Shown here in pieces: positions 1-7,853 of a stretch of DNA of 64,000 nucleotides; the first letter of the stretch is position 1; each line of letters opens with the position of its first letter. The position numbers were made by a program, and so were the translations under genes. The DNA lies in NCBI GenBank assembly GCA_944320955.1, contig CALUJL010000029.1, positions 1 to 64,000 of the forward strand. The letters run 5' to 3'. The stretch is from an uncultured Bacteroidaceae bacterium. GTDB taxonomy: Bacteria; Bacteroidota; Bacteroidia; Bacteroidales; Bacteroidaceae. The notes under the pieces are model-generated. The model had not been told where the DNA came from. It did not search any database and saw only the letters and a list, made by a program, of their open reading frames with translations.

Positions 1-146
1 GCAACGGCCGGATCATCGTGGAAGGCACGGAAGACTACGTGGTTTACACCATGAGCGGCCTGCCCGTGGACAAGGATGCTTCGCTGCCCGCAGGCATCTA
101 CCTGGTACGTGCCGGGTCGAAGACGAAAGCCATCGCTGTAGACTAA
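1..146 (+). CDS. C-terminal end of a probable T9SS-sorted exported protein (partial)
   Basis: Only the last 48 codons are in the window, read from base 3 and ending at TAA 144-146. The peptide contains VYTMSGLPVD, then LPAGIYLVRAG and a lysine-rich stretch before AIAVD. This spacing (a 'Y.M.G' turn, then 'L..GIYLV..G....K..V') resembles the type A C-terminal sorting domain used by the type IX secretion system, which would send the protein to the outer membrane or outside. It could also be another Bacteroidota beta-sandwich tail, because the rest of the protein is missing. A strong terminator follows within 60 bases, so this gene ends its transcription unit. Confidence 0.5.
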   Translation, partial: NGRIIVEGTEDYVVYTMSGLPVDKDASLPAGIYLVRAGSKTKAIAVD

Positions 147-202
147 TCTCTGCCGCGTGATGAGGATAGCCCCTCTGGGGACTATACCTTAAATAATATA
201 GA

Positions 203-240
203 GAACTGCCGGAGGCTGATGACTCCGGCAGTTCCTTTTT
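203..240 (+). terminator. Rho-independent terminator
   Basis: A perfect 11-bp stem (GAACTGCCGGA at 203-213 pairing with 224-234) has a 10-base loop and is followed by CTTTTTG. It ends the transcript of the partial gene at the left edge. Confidence 0.9.
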
Positions 241-284
241 GTGGAAAAAACGGTATATTCTGCCTCACTCCGCGAAATTATGAC

Positions 285-292
285 TATCTTTG
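285..292 (+). promoter_or_regulatory. Bacteroidales -7 promoter element
   Basis: TATCTTTG matches the TAnnTTTG -7 consensus of the Bacteroidota primary sigma factor. It lies 19 bases before the ATG of the TPR gene and just after a terminator, so it is the likely promoter of the Vor operon. No convincing -33 box is visible. Confidence 0.65.
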
Positions 293-310
293 CCCGCAGA
301 TATCCGTAGT

Positions 311-604
311 ATGGAGGCTTTACTGAAACAAGGAAAAGCACTGGTTGCCGCAGGCGACACGCGGGAGGCCATCCGCCTGCTGACACCTGCGCGCCGGGCG
401 GAAGGAAGCGATTTCCGGGGCGAGCGGCGCGATGAGTTGCTCACCCTTTTGGGAAACGCTTACCGCAAGGAGGACAACTGGGAAGAGGCCATAGGCTGCT
501 ATTTGGAGGCTATGGAGCTGAATCCGGACTCCCCGGCGGCGGTCCACTACCGCATAGCCATGGATATTCTGGAGTTCCGCAACAAGGACCTGTTTAACCA
601 GTAG
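311..604 (+). CDS. small tetratricopeptide-repeat protein at the head of the Vor operon
   Basis: A 97-residue protein with about two TPR units. A helix pair lies around residues 3-25 (ALLKQGKALVAAGDTREAI), and a canonical TPR at about 55-85 contains LGNAYRKEDNWEEAIGCYLEAMELNPD. No signal peptide is visible, so it should be cytoplasmic. The ATG at 311 was chosen over an upstream in-frame alternative start because it sits at a sensible distance from the -7 box and begins just before the first helix. It is the first gene of a run of same-strand genes encoding a 2-oxoacid:ferredoxin oxidoreductase, so a scaffolding or assembly role is possible, but that is only inferred from position. Confidence 0.75.
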   Translation: MEALLKQGKALVAAGDTREAIRLLTPARRAEGSDFRGERRDELLTLLGNAYRKEDNWEEAIGCYLEAMELNPDSPAAVHYRIAMDILEFRNKDLFNQ

Positions 605-667
605 GGAGAAAGGGCTCCGCCAGGAGCGGGACGCATACGGATGAATGTGGAAAATAAAAACGCGACT

Positions 668-895
668 ATGAGCAAGATAAGCGGGGCTGTAGAAATCGAT
701 ACGCAGCGGTGCAAAGGATGTCTCCTCTGCGTGGAAGCATGCCCGAAGAATGTATTGGAACCGGCGAAGAACAAGGTGAATGCCCGGGGATATGGTTATG
801 TTTTGGCCGTCCGCGAGGAGGAGTGCATAGGCTGTGCCTCGTGCGGGATTGTCTGTCCCGACGGTTGCATTACGGTTTATCGCCTGAAAGAATAA
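668..895 (+). CDS. vorD: 2-oxoacid:ferredoxin oxidoreductase, ferredoxin (delta) subunit
   Basis: A 75-residue ferredoxin with two 4Fe-4S motifs: CKGCLLCVEACP near the N-terminus and CIGCASCGIVCP near the C-terminus. It should carry electrons from the thiamine-diphosphate subunit to external ferredoxin. I chose the ATG at 668 (MSKISGAVEID) because that is where family members begin; an in-frame ATG at 641 would add nine residues. It lies between the TPR gene and the VorB-type subunit, in the order usual for Bacteroidales four-subunit enzymes. Whether the enzyme prefers branched-chain 2-oxoacids or 2-oxoglutarate cannot be told from the sequence alone. Confidence 0.85.
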   Translation: MSKISGAVEIDTQRCKGCLLCVEACPKNVLEPAKNKVNARGYGYVLAVREEECIGCASCGIVCPDGCITVYRLKE

Positions 896-934
896 TAAGG
901 AATACGGAATTACTCAAAACCGGATGTTGAGAAT

Positions 935-2011
935 ATGACAGAAGAAACAGTCTTGATGAAGGGTAACGAGGCCATTGCCCATGCGGCCATCCGCTACGGT
1001 TGCGACGGCTTTTTCGGCTACCCCATCACCCCCCAATCCGAAATACTCGAAACGCTGACCCTGCTGAAACCGTGGGAGACGACCGGTATGGTGGTCTTGC
1101 AGGCGGAGAGCGAAGTGGCCAGCATCAACATGGTGTACGGCGGTGCCGGCAGCGGCAAAATGGTGATGACGTCCAGTTCCAGTCCGGGTGTCAGCCTGAT
1201 GCAGGAAGGCATCTCGTACATGGCCGGTGCTGAATTGCCGGGCTTGATAGTCAATGTCATGCGCGGCGGTCCGGGGCTGGGTACGATACAGCCCTCGCAG
1301 GCCGACTATTTCCAGGCCGTAAAGGGTGGCGGCAACGGAGACTACCATTTGATTACGCTGGCACCGGCCAGTGTGCAGGAAATGGCGGACTTCACGGGAC
1401 TGGCTTTCGAGCTGGCCTTCAAGTACCGCAATCCGGCCATTCTGCTCTCCGACGGCGTGATCGGCCAGATGATGGAGAAGGTGACACTGCCGGCTGCCCG
1501 TCCGAGGCGGACGGAGGCCGAGATCATTGCGCAGTGCCCGTGGGCTACGACCGGGCGGGTGGGCCGGAAGCGCAATGTGATCACATCGCTGGAGCTGCGC
1601 CCGGAAGAGATGGAGGCTAACAACCTGCGCCTGCAGGCCAAGTACCGGCAGATCGAAGCCGAAGAGGTTCGCTATGAGGAAATAGGAGTGGACGACGCGG
1701 AATACCTCTTCGTGGCTTTCGGATCTTGCGCCCGCATAGCGCAGAAGTCTATGGAGATGGCGCGCGAACAGGGAGTGAAGGTGGGGCTTTTCCGTCCCAT
1801 TACGCTCTATCCGTTCCCTACGGAGCGGTTGCGTGCCCTGGCTCCCCGGATGAAGGGTATGCTGTCGGTGGAGCTGAACGCCGGGCAGATGCTCGAAGAT
1901 GTGCGTCTGGCTGTAGGTGAGCGGTGCCCGGTGGAGTGGTTCGGACGGCTGGGAGGCATCGTGCCCGACCCGGAAGAAGTGGTCGGAGCACTAAAGGAAA
2001 AACTGATGTAA
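935..2011 (+). CDS. vorB: 2-oxoacid:ferredoxin oxidoreductase, alpha subunit (VorB/KorA type)
   Basis: A 358-residue protein with the pyruvate:ferredoxin oxidoreductase domain I start (MKGNEAIAHAAIRYGCDGFFGYPITPQSE) and a long central domain with the conserved GGPGLGTIQPSQADY segment. The C-terminal part, from about residue 255, is the transketolase C-like domain II (LFVAFGSCARIAQKSMEMAREQGVKVGLFRP, split by small insertions in homologues). The enzyme oxidatively decarboxylates a 2-oxoacid to its acyl-CoA and reduces ferredoxin, or runs in reverse for carbon fixation in anaerobes. Length and domain order are normal. It is co-directional with the beta and gamma genes. Confidence 0.9.
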   Translation: MTEETVLMKGNEAIAHAAIRYGCDGFFGYPITPQSEILETLTLLKPWETTGMVVLQAESEVASINMVYGGAGSGKMVMTSSSSPGVSLMQEGISYMAGAELPGLIVNVMRGGPGLGTIQPSQADYFQAVKGGGNGDYHLITLAPASVQEMADFTGLAFELAFKYRNPAILLSDGVIGQMMEKVTLPAARPRRTEAEIIAQCPWATTGRVGRKRNVITSLELRPEEMEANNLRLQAKYRQIEAEEVRYEEIGVDDAEYLFVAFGSCARIAQKSMEMAREQGVKVGLFRPITLYPFPTERLRALAPRMKGMLSVELNAGQMLEDVRLAVGERCPVEWFGRLGGIVPDPEEVVGALKEKLM

Positions 2012-2021
2012 GCAGACGGCT

Positions 2022-2243
2022 ATGGACTTGAATCGTATACGACTTATTCTGAATGTGCTCTTTATGTTAGGAGCCATTGCGGTGGTGGTGCTGTACTTCA
2101 CGGTACCGGCCACGAATCCGATACCCATGTTTGTGGTCGGGACGCTGGCGGTAGTAGTGAAATTCACTGAATACGTGATCCGTATCATGCAGAACGCCCG
2201 CGAACGCAATAACGAACGAAGAAGGAGATATACCAATGAATAG
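2022..2243 (+). CDS. small two-helix membrane protein inside the Vor operon
   Basis: A 73-residue protein with two predicted membrane segments, about residues 8-27 (ILNVLFMLGAIAVVVLYFTV) and 35-52 (IPMFVVGTLAVVVKFTEY), then a strongly basic tail (ARERNNERRRRYTNE). It begins 10 bases after vorB stops and overlaps the next gene by 8 bases, which indicates translational coupling with the beta subunit. I do not recognise a named family. It may tether the soluble oxidoreductase to the cytoplasmic membrane, but this is inferred only from the operon position and topology. Confidence 0.75.
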   Translation: MDLNRIRLILNVLFMLGAIAVVVLYFTVPATNPIPMFVVGTLAVVVKFTEYVIRIMQNARERNNERRRRYTNE

Positions 2244-3024
2244 GGAAGAAATCATAGAGCGCGGCGAAATTGTCTACCGGAAACCGACGCTGATGAACGA
2301 CCAGCACATGCACTATTGCCCGGGCTGTAGCCACGGAGTGGTGCACAAGTTGGTGGTGGAAGTGATAGAAGAAATGGGACTGGCCGAGAAGTCCATCGGA
2401 GTTTGCCCGGTAGGTTGTGCCGTATTCTTATATAATTATCTGGATATCGACGTGCAGGAGGCAGCCCACGGGCGCGCCCCGGCTGTGGCTACGGCCATCA
2501 AGCGTCTCTGGCCCGACCGGCTGGTCTTTACATATCAGGGTGATGGCGATTTGGCTTGTATCGGTACGGCCGAGACGATCCACGCCTTGAATCGCGGAGA
2601 GAGCATCACGGTTATCTTCATCAACAATGCGATTTACGGAATGACCGGAGGCCAAATGGCACCGACGACCCTCGAAGGGATGAAGACTTCTACATGTCCT
2701 TACGGACGGACACCGGAATTGCACGGTTTCCCCCTGCACATTACGGAAATAGCGGCCACCCTGCAGGGTACGGCTTATGTGACGCGCCAGAGTGTGCATA
2801 CGGTAGCTGCCATCCGCAAGGCGAAAAAAGCCATTCGCCATGCATTCGAGAATTCGATGCAGGGGAAGGGCAGTAATTTGGTGGAAATAGTTTCCACGTG
2901 CAGTTCGGGATGGAAAATGTCGCCCGTCAAGGCCAATCAGTGGATGGAGGAGCACATGTTCGCTTACTATCCTCTGGGCGACTTGAAAGATGTGGACCAA
3001 TCGGTTTTCCACGCAGATAAGTAA
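2236..3024 (+). CDS. vorA: 2-oxoacid:ferredoxin oxidoreductase, beta subunit (thiamine-diphosphate binding)
   Basis: A 262-residue protein with the thiamine-diphosphate-binding fold of the PFOR beta family. CPGCSHG near residue 30 and the CPVGCAVF segment are typical cysteine-bearing motifs. GDGDLACIGTAETIHALNRGE followed by VIFINNAIYGMTGGQMAPTT is the GDG...NN cofactor motif. Together with the alpha, gamma and ferredoxin subunits it forms the catalytic centre. It overlaps the small membrane protein by 8 bases and is followed after 24 bases by the gamma subunit. Confidence 0.9.
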   Translation: MNREEIIERGEIVYRKPTLMNDQHMHYCPGCSHGVVHKLVVEVIEEMGLAEKSIGVCPVGCAVFLYNYLDIDVQEAAHGRAPAVATAIKRLWPDRLVFTYQGDGDLACIGTAETIHALNRGESITVIFINNAIYGMTGGQMAPTTLEGMKTSTCPYGRTPELHGFPLHITEIAATLQGTAYVTRQSVHTVAAIRKAKKAIRHAFENSMQGKGSNLVEIVSTCSSGWKMSPVKANQWMEEHMFAYYPLGDLKDVDQSVFHADK

Positions 3025-3048
3025 ACAGGAAAGCGAAAGAAGAAAGAT

Positions 3049-3591
3049 ATGAAAGAGGAAATCATAATTTCCGGTTTTGGCGGACAAGGCGTCCTTTCGA
3101 TGGGGAAGATTCTGGCATATTCCGGCCTGATGGAAGGAAAAGAGGTAACGTGGATGCCGGCTTACGGCCCCGAACAGCGCGGAGGCACGGCGAATGTGAC
3201 GGTTATCGTAAGCGATGAACGCATTTCTTCTCCGATTCTGAGCTCGTACGATACGGCTATTGTCCTGAACCAGCCTTCTCTGGAGAAATTCGAAAGTCGG
3301 ATTAAGCCGGGTGGCGTGCTGATTTATGACAGCTATGGCATCCTTCAGCCTCCGACACGCACCGATATCGACATCTACCGCATCGATGCGATGGAAGCCG
3401 CAGGCGAAATGAACAATGCGAAGGCTTTCAACATGATCGTGTTGGGAGGTTTTCTGAAAGTGCGCCCCATCGTGACGCTCGAAAATGTGCTGAAAGGGCT
3501 GAAAAAGACGCTCCCGGAACGCCATCACGACCTTATCCCGATGAATGAGGAGGCCATCCGGAACGGAATGAAGCTGATTCGGAAAGTATAA
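3049..3591 (+). CDS. vorC: 2-oxoacid:ferredoxin oxidoreductase, gamma subunit
   Basis: A 180-residue protein starting with the family signature IIISGFGGQGVLSMGKILAYSG, a glycine-rich nucleotide or CoA-binding loop. It continues with WMPAYGPEQRGGTANVTVIVSD, the conserved PFOR gamma motif. It completes the four-subunit oxidoreductase. The pheS gene starts 20 bases downstream on the same strand, so the two may be co-transcribed up to the terminator at 4681. Confidence 0.9.
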   Translation: MKEEIIISGFGGQGVLSMGKILAYSGLMEGKEVTWMPAYGPEQRGGTANVTVIVSDERISSPILSSYDTAIVLNQPSLEKFESRIKPGGVLIYDSYGILQPPTRTDIDIYRIDAMEAAGEMNNAKAFNMIVLGGFLKVRPIVTLENVLKGLKKTLPERHHDLIPMNEEAIRNGMKLIRKV

Positions 3592-3611
3592 ATATTACTC
3601 GATATAACGCT

Positions 3612-4634
3612 ATGATTACAGAAAAGATAGAAGCTCTCCTGCAGGAGGTGGACAGTTTGTCTGCCGACAGTGCGGAAGCAATAGAGGCTCTGCGTATAAA
3701 GTACTTGAGCAAAAAAGGGATACTGAATGACTTGATGAACGATTTTCGCTCGGTTCCGGCAGAACAGAAGCGGGAAGTCGGCATGAAGCTCAACGAACTG
3801 AAGACAAAGGTACAGGAAAAAATCAATTTGCTGAAAGAACAGTTTGAAGAGCGGAGCGCTTCCGACTGTTCGCTCGACCTGACCCGTACGGCTTATCCTG
3901 TGGAATTGGGGACGCGCCATCCGCTTACGGTGGTTCGCAATGAGATTGTCGACATTTTCGGCCGTCTGGGTTTCAATATCGCAGAGGGACCGGAGATAGA
4001 GGACGACTGGCATGTATTTTCTTCCCTCAACTTTGCCACCGATCATCCTGCGCGCGACATGCAAGACACGTTCTTTATAGAGGCACACCCGGATATAATC
4101 TTGAGAACCCATACGAGTAGCGTGCAAAGTCGCGTGATGGAACGCTCCACCCCGCCCATCCGCATCATTTGTCCGGGCCGGGTTTACCGGAATGAGGCCA
4201 TCAGTGCGCGTGCGCACTGCTTCTTCCATCAGGTAGAGGCCCTCTATGTGGACGAAAACGTCTCCTTTACCGATTTGAAACAAGTCCTTTTGCTGTTTGC
4301 GCAGGAGATGTTCGGAAAAGATACGAAGATTCGCTTGCGCCCGTCGTATTTCCCCTTTACGGAGCCGAGTGCCGAGATGGACATCAGTTGCAACATTTGC
4401 GGCGGCAAGGGCTGTTCTCTCTGTAAACATACCGGCTGGGTGGAAATCCTGGGTTGCGGGATGGTCGATCCCAATGTGTTGGATGCAAACGGGATAGACA
4501 GTAAAAAATATACGGGCTATGCCTTGGGCATGGGAGTGGAGCGCATTGCGAACCTGAAGTTCCAGGTGAAGGATCTGCGCCTGTTCTCGGAAAATGATGT
4601 TCGCTTCCTACGCGAGTTCCAACCGGCTCTGTAA
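3612..4634 (+). CDS. pheS: phenylalanyl-tRNA synthetase alpha subunit
   Basis: A 340-residue class II synthetase subunit, the normal length. An N-terminal coiled coil (about residues 1-85) that binds tRNA precedes the catalytic core. Core features are motif 2 around PIRIICPGRVYRNEAISARAHCFFHQVEAL, the cysteine cluster CNICGGKGCSLC with GCGMVDP, and motif 3 GYALGMGVERIANLKF. It charges tRNA-Phe together with PheT, which is not in the window. It closes the operon begun by the Vor genes or forms its own unit; a strong terminator follows. Confidence 0.95.
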   Translation: MITEKIEALLQEVDSLSADSAEAIEALRIKYLSKKGILNDLMNDFRSVPAEQKREVGMKLNELKTKVQEKINLLKEQFEERSASDCSLDLTRTAYPVELGTRHPLTVVRNEIVDIFGRLGFNIAEGPEIEDDWHVFSSLNFATDHPARDMQDTFFIEAHPDIILRTHTSSVQSRVMERSTPPIRIICPGRVYRNEAISARAHCFFHQVEALYVDENVSFTDLKQVLLLFAQEMFGKDTKIRLRPSYFPFTEPSAEMDISCNICGGKGCSLCKHTGWVEILGCGMVDPNVLDANGIDSKKYTGYALGMGVERIANLKFQVKDLRLFSENDVRFLREFQPAL

Positions 4635-4680
4635 AATAAGAAAGTGTGCTTCTGCTCCATTCGGGAAGCATGTGCGATAT

Positions 4681-4718
4681 AAGGGAGCCGGGTTGCGTAT
4701 AGCCCGGCTCCCTTTTTC
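4681..4718 (+). terminator. Rho-independent terminator after pheS
   Basis: AAGGGAGCCGGG (4681-4692) pairs with 4703-4714 over a 10-base loop and runs into T residues and CTT. It is a perfect GC-rich stem. Confidence 0.9.
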
Positions 4719-4791
4719 TTCGGATAGCGAAAAGCAGTAGTATTTCCCCCTTTAGGCATAGATATTTGTAAACTCTCCACTATATACACTC

Positions 4792-5991
4792 ATGACGAAA
4801 GACCGTCTTTTCAGTACAGACTACTTCTTTATTCTGATAAGCAACTTCCTGTTTTTCTTTGCTTTCTATCTTATTTTGCCGATTTTCGCCCTGTTCCTGA
4901 TGGAAGACTTCGGGGTCGACAGCTCGACCGCCGGTGCGATCCTCTCGTGCTATACGGTCGCTTCGCTCGTGATGCGGGCTTTTTCCGGCTATCTGGTAGA
5001 CAGTTTTCCGCGCAAGCCGCTTTATTTATTCGGATTTGTACTCTTTACCTTGATATTCTTAGGCTATGCCTGGGCGGGGATGCTGTTGTTTATCATCATA
5101 TTGCGCGTCTTTCACGGTCTGGCTTTCGGCTTGGTTTCCGTGGGCGGCAATACAATCGTCATCGACATCACTCCCTCTTCGCGCCGCGGGGAGGCCATCG
5201 GGTACTATGGGCTGATGAATAATTTCGCTTTGTGCCTCGGCCCGATGATCGGTCTGTTTCTGCATTCGGCGGGATGGAGCTATCAAAGCATCTTTTACTT
5301 CTCCCTCGCGTCCGGCGCGCTGGGCATCATAATGGCATCTTTCGTACATACTCCTTACAAGCCGCCCTTGAAGCGTGACCCGATTTCGTTCGACCGTTTC
5401 ATTCTTGTGCGCGGACTTCCCTGCAGCCTGAGCCTGCTTTTGCTGGCCATGCCCTATGGCATGACGACCACCTACATTGCCCTTTATGCACAGGCCATGG
5501 ATATCCACGTGAGCACCGGCCTGTTCTTCTCCTTTATGGCAGTCGGCTTGGGCATTTCCCGCTTCTCCAGCGGCAAACAGGCCGACAGGGGGCGCGGGCT
5601 TCATGTCATCCAGATCGGGATGTTACTGGCCGTGGCAGTCTTCGTCGTGCTGTCTTCCGTACAAACTCTGATGTCCTGGAATGCCCAGGTTGCCGAGTGG
5701 CTTTTCTTTGGCTCTGCACTGTTTATGGGCATCTCCTACGGCACGATGTTTCCGGCCTTCAACACGCTGTTCGTCAACCTGGCACCCAATTCCCGGCGTG
5801 GTACGGCTACTTCCACTTACCTCACCTCGTGGGACGTGGGGATAGCTCTCGGCTTGCTCATCGGTGGCTGGATTATCGATGTGACGACCTTCGACCATGC
5901 CTATATGCTGGGCACGGTGGTGTGTATTCTCTCGGGCATTTATTTCCATTTCAAGGTAGCTCCCCACTACGAGCGTTACAAGCTGCGCTGA
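4792..5991 (+). CDS. major facilitator superfamily transporter
   Basis: A 399-residue integral membrane protein with about twelve hydrophobic helices in two halves. The loop between helices 2 and 3 carries the MFS motif-A-like GYLVDSFPRKPLYLFG, and a matching sequence in the second half is SGKQADRGRGLHVIQIG. It should be a secondary transporter or drug efflux pump of the inner membrane; the substrate cannot be read from the sequence. It is monocistronic, with the pheS terminator upstream and a convergent hydrolase gene 9 bases downstream. No convincing TAnnTTTG element was found before it. Confidence 0.85.
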   Translation: MTKDRLFSTDYFFILISNFLFFFAFYLILPIFALFLMEDFGVDSSTAGAILSCYTVASLVMRAFSGYLVDSFPRKPLYLFGFVLFTLIFLGYAWAGMLLFIIILRVFHGLAFGLVSVGGNTIVIDITPSSRRGEAIGYYGLMNNFALCLGPMIGLFLHSAGWSYQSIFYFSLASGALGIIMASFVHTPYKPPLKRDPISFDRFILVRGLPCSLSLLLLAMPYGMTTTYIALYAQAMDIHVSTGLFFSFMAVGLGISRFSSGKQADRGRGLHVIQIGMLLAVAVFVVLSSVQTLMSWNAQVAEWLFFGSALFMGISYGTMFPAFNTLFVNLAPNSRRGTATSTYLTSWDVGIALGLLIGGWIIDVTTFDHAYMLGTVVCILSGIYFHFKVAPHYERYKLR

Positions 5992-6000
5992 ACCGCAGCT

Positions 6001-6774
6001 TCAGAGGGAGAAAGAAAGCCCGTCGTATGCCAGGCGGACATACGGAGGAAGTGCGGCATCGACTTCCCTGTGGAGGCCGATGCTGTGGCTCATGTGGATG
6101 AGATATACGGTCCGGAGCGATGTCCGGCTACGGAGCAGTTCCACCTTGTCCAGCGCTTCCTGCAGGCTCTGGTGCGTAGGGTGGGGGGCGATGCGCAGGG
6201 CATTCATGACGAGGTGGGTGATTCCGTCGAGCGCCGCCAGGCTTTCGTCCGGGAGTGCGGTCATATCCGTAATGTAGGCCAGCCCTCCGATGCGGTAGCC
6301 CAATATGGGCAGTCTTCCGTGCCATACCCGGAAGGGGAGGACCTCCGTGTCTTTTACCGGGAAAGCGCATCCTGCCTCTATCTCATGCAGTTCCAGCGCC
6401 GGGACGCCCGGATATTTGTGGGCAGCGAAGCAGTAGGGTATCCGCCGCCGTATGGCTTCGGCCACGTCGCCCTGTGCGTACAGGTCTACACTGCCGTGGC
6501 GGCAGAAAGGGCGCAGGTCGTCGATCCCGCCTACGTGGTCGTAGTGCTCATGGGTGAGCAGCACGGCATCGAGCGGGGCGAAGGGCACGGAGAGCATCTG
6601 CCGGCGGAAGTCGGGACCGCAGTCTACCAGGATGCGCGTTCCGCTGCCGGCCTCTATCAGTGCCGAGCAGCGCAGACGGCGGTCGCGCGGGTCGGTCGAG
6701 GTGCAGACGGGGCATGTACACCCTATTTCGGGGACTCCTGTCGATGTGCCGCTGCCTAAGATGGTGACTTTCAT
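6001..6774 (-). CDS. MBL-fold metallohydrolase, PhnP-like
   Basis: A 257-residue metallo-beta-lactamase-fold enzyme. It starts MKVTILGSGTSTGVPEIGCTCPVC, as in the PhnP phosphodiesterase subfamily, whose two close cysteines often bind a structural metal. The metal-binding signature THEHYDHVGGIDDLR follows, and later ligands are in the ITDMTAL and LIHMSHSIG segments. It probably hydrolyses a cyclic phosphodiester or related small substrate; the exact one is unknown. The ATG at 6774 was chosen because family similarity begins there; the longer reading frame upstream is non-homologous. It is 34 bases downstream of murB and probably co-transcribed with it. Confidence 0.85.
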   Translation of the reverse strand: MKVTILGSGTSTGVPEIGCTCPVCTSTDPRDRRLRCSALIEAGSGTRILVDCGPDFRRQMLSVPFAPLDAVLLTHEHYDHVGGIDDLRPFCRHGSVDLYAQGDVAEAIRRRIPYCFAAHKYPGVPALELHEIEAGCAFPVKDTEVLPFRVWHGRLPILGYRIGGLAYITDMTALPDESLAALDGITHLVMNALRIAPHPTHQSLQEALDKVELLRSRTSLRTVYLIHMSHSIGLHREVDAALPPYVRLAYDGLSFSL

Positions 6775-6808
6775 TGCTTCTCTCCCTTTTTTCCCCATCC
6801 TCGTCCCG

Positions 6809-7822
6809 TCACGATATGTAGTTGACCTCCGGGTACAGGGTGATGCCGAATTTCGCCTGTACGTCGGCCACGATGCGTCCGGCCAGTTCGGTGATTTCCG
6901 AGGCGGAGGCATGGCCTCTGTTGATGAGTACCAGCGGTTGGCGTTCCCAGACGGCTGCATTTCCCAGTGCGCGGCCTTTCCATCCGCATTGCTCTATGAG
7001 CCATGCGGCGGGTATCTTGGTGTGCGCGGCGCCGGCCTTATAGGACGGGAGGCCGGGATATTGCTGTTTGAGGGAAAGGTAGAGCTCGTCGGGTACGATG
7101 GGGTTCATGAAGAAACTCCCGGCGTTGCCCCATTCTTCGGGGTCGGGCAGTTTCTCCCGCCGCAAGGCTATGACGGCATCGCGTACTTCGGCAAGGGTGG
7201 AAGCGGCTCCGTGCGGCAGCAGTCCGCTGAGTCCCCGGTAGTCCAGCCGGGGTGCGCCTCCTTTTTCTAGGACGAGGTGTACGTAGGTTACGAAATACTT
7301 TCCCCTTTCGGCTTGTTTGAATATGCTGTCCCGGTAGGAATAGGCACATTCTTCGCGGTTGAACGTGCGGGGCGATCCGTCGGCGAGGCTCACGGCGTCC
7401 ACCCGCGTGATGCAGTCGCAGACTTCTGTGCCGTATGCGCCGATGTTCTGCACTGCGGCGGCTCCCACCTCGCCGGGTATGAGCGAGAGGTTCTCGATGC
7501 CGCCCCAGCCTTTTCCTACACAGTAGGCCACGAGTTCGTCCCAGATTTCTCCCGATCCGACCTTCAGGAATACGCGCCTTTCGTCTTCGGCCTCGGTCTC
7601 TATCCCGCGGATGGCGGAGTGGAGCAGCGTGCCGTCGTAGTCGCGGAGGAAGAGGAGATTGCTCCCCCCGCCGATGACCAAATGTTTTTCGCCCGCCATC
7701 GGCTTGTTTCCCAGATATGCCTGCAGCTCTCCGCTGTCCGGGAATTCCAGGAAGCGGCGCGCCCGGGCGTCTATCCCGAAAGTGTTGTGCGGAAGCAGCG
7801 GATAGTTTTCGTATTCTTTCAT
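6809..7822 (-). CDS. murB: UDP-N-acetylenolpyruvoylglucosamine reductase
   Basis: A 337-residue enzyme of the type I MurB family. The FAD-binding N-terminal part starts with the typical LLPHNTFGIDARARRFLEF and contains the loop VIGGGSNLLFLRDYDG. The core contains LSLIPGEVGAAAVQNIGAYGTEV, the catalytic YSYRDSIFK and NAGSFFMNPIV with its catalytic serine. It reduces the enolpyruvyl ether to UDP-MurNAc with NADPH in peptidoglycan synthesis. The ATG at 7822 matches the family start. The MBL hydrolase follows, and the DUF4348 lipoprotein gene precedes it by 31 bases on the same strand. Confidence 0.95.
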   Translation of the reverse strand: MKEYENYPLLPHNTFGIDARARRFLEFPDSGELQAYLGNKPMAGEKHLVIGGGSNLLFLRDYDGTLLHSAIRGIETEAEDERRVFLKVGSGEIWDELVAYCVGKGWGGIENLSLIPGEVGAAAVQNIGAYGTEVCDCITRVDAVSLADGSPRTFNREECAYSYRDSIFKQAERGKYFVTYVHLVLEKGGAPRLDYRGLSGLLPHGAASTLAEVRDAVIALRREKLPDPEEWGNAGSFFMNPIVPDELYLSLKQQYPGLPSYKAGAAHTKIPAAWLIEQCGWKGRALGNAAVWERQPLVLINRGHASASEITELAGRIVADVQAKFGITLYPEVNYIS

Positions 7823-7853
7823 TGCGCGGTTGGCAAAAGCGGGGAAAGGGTGT

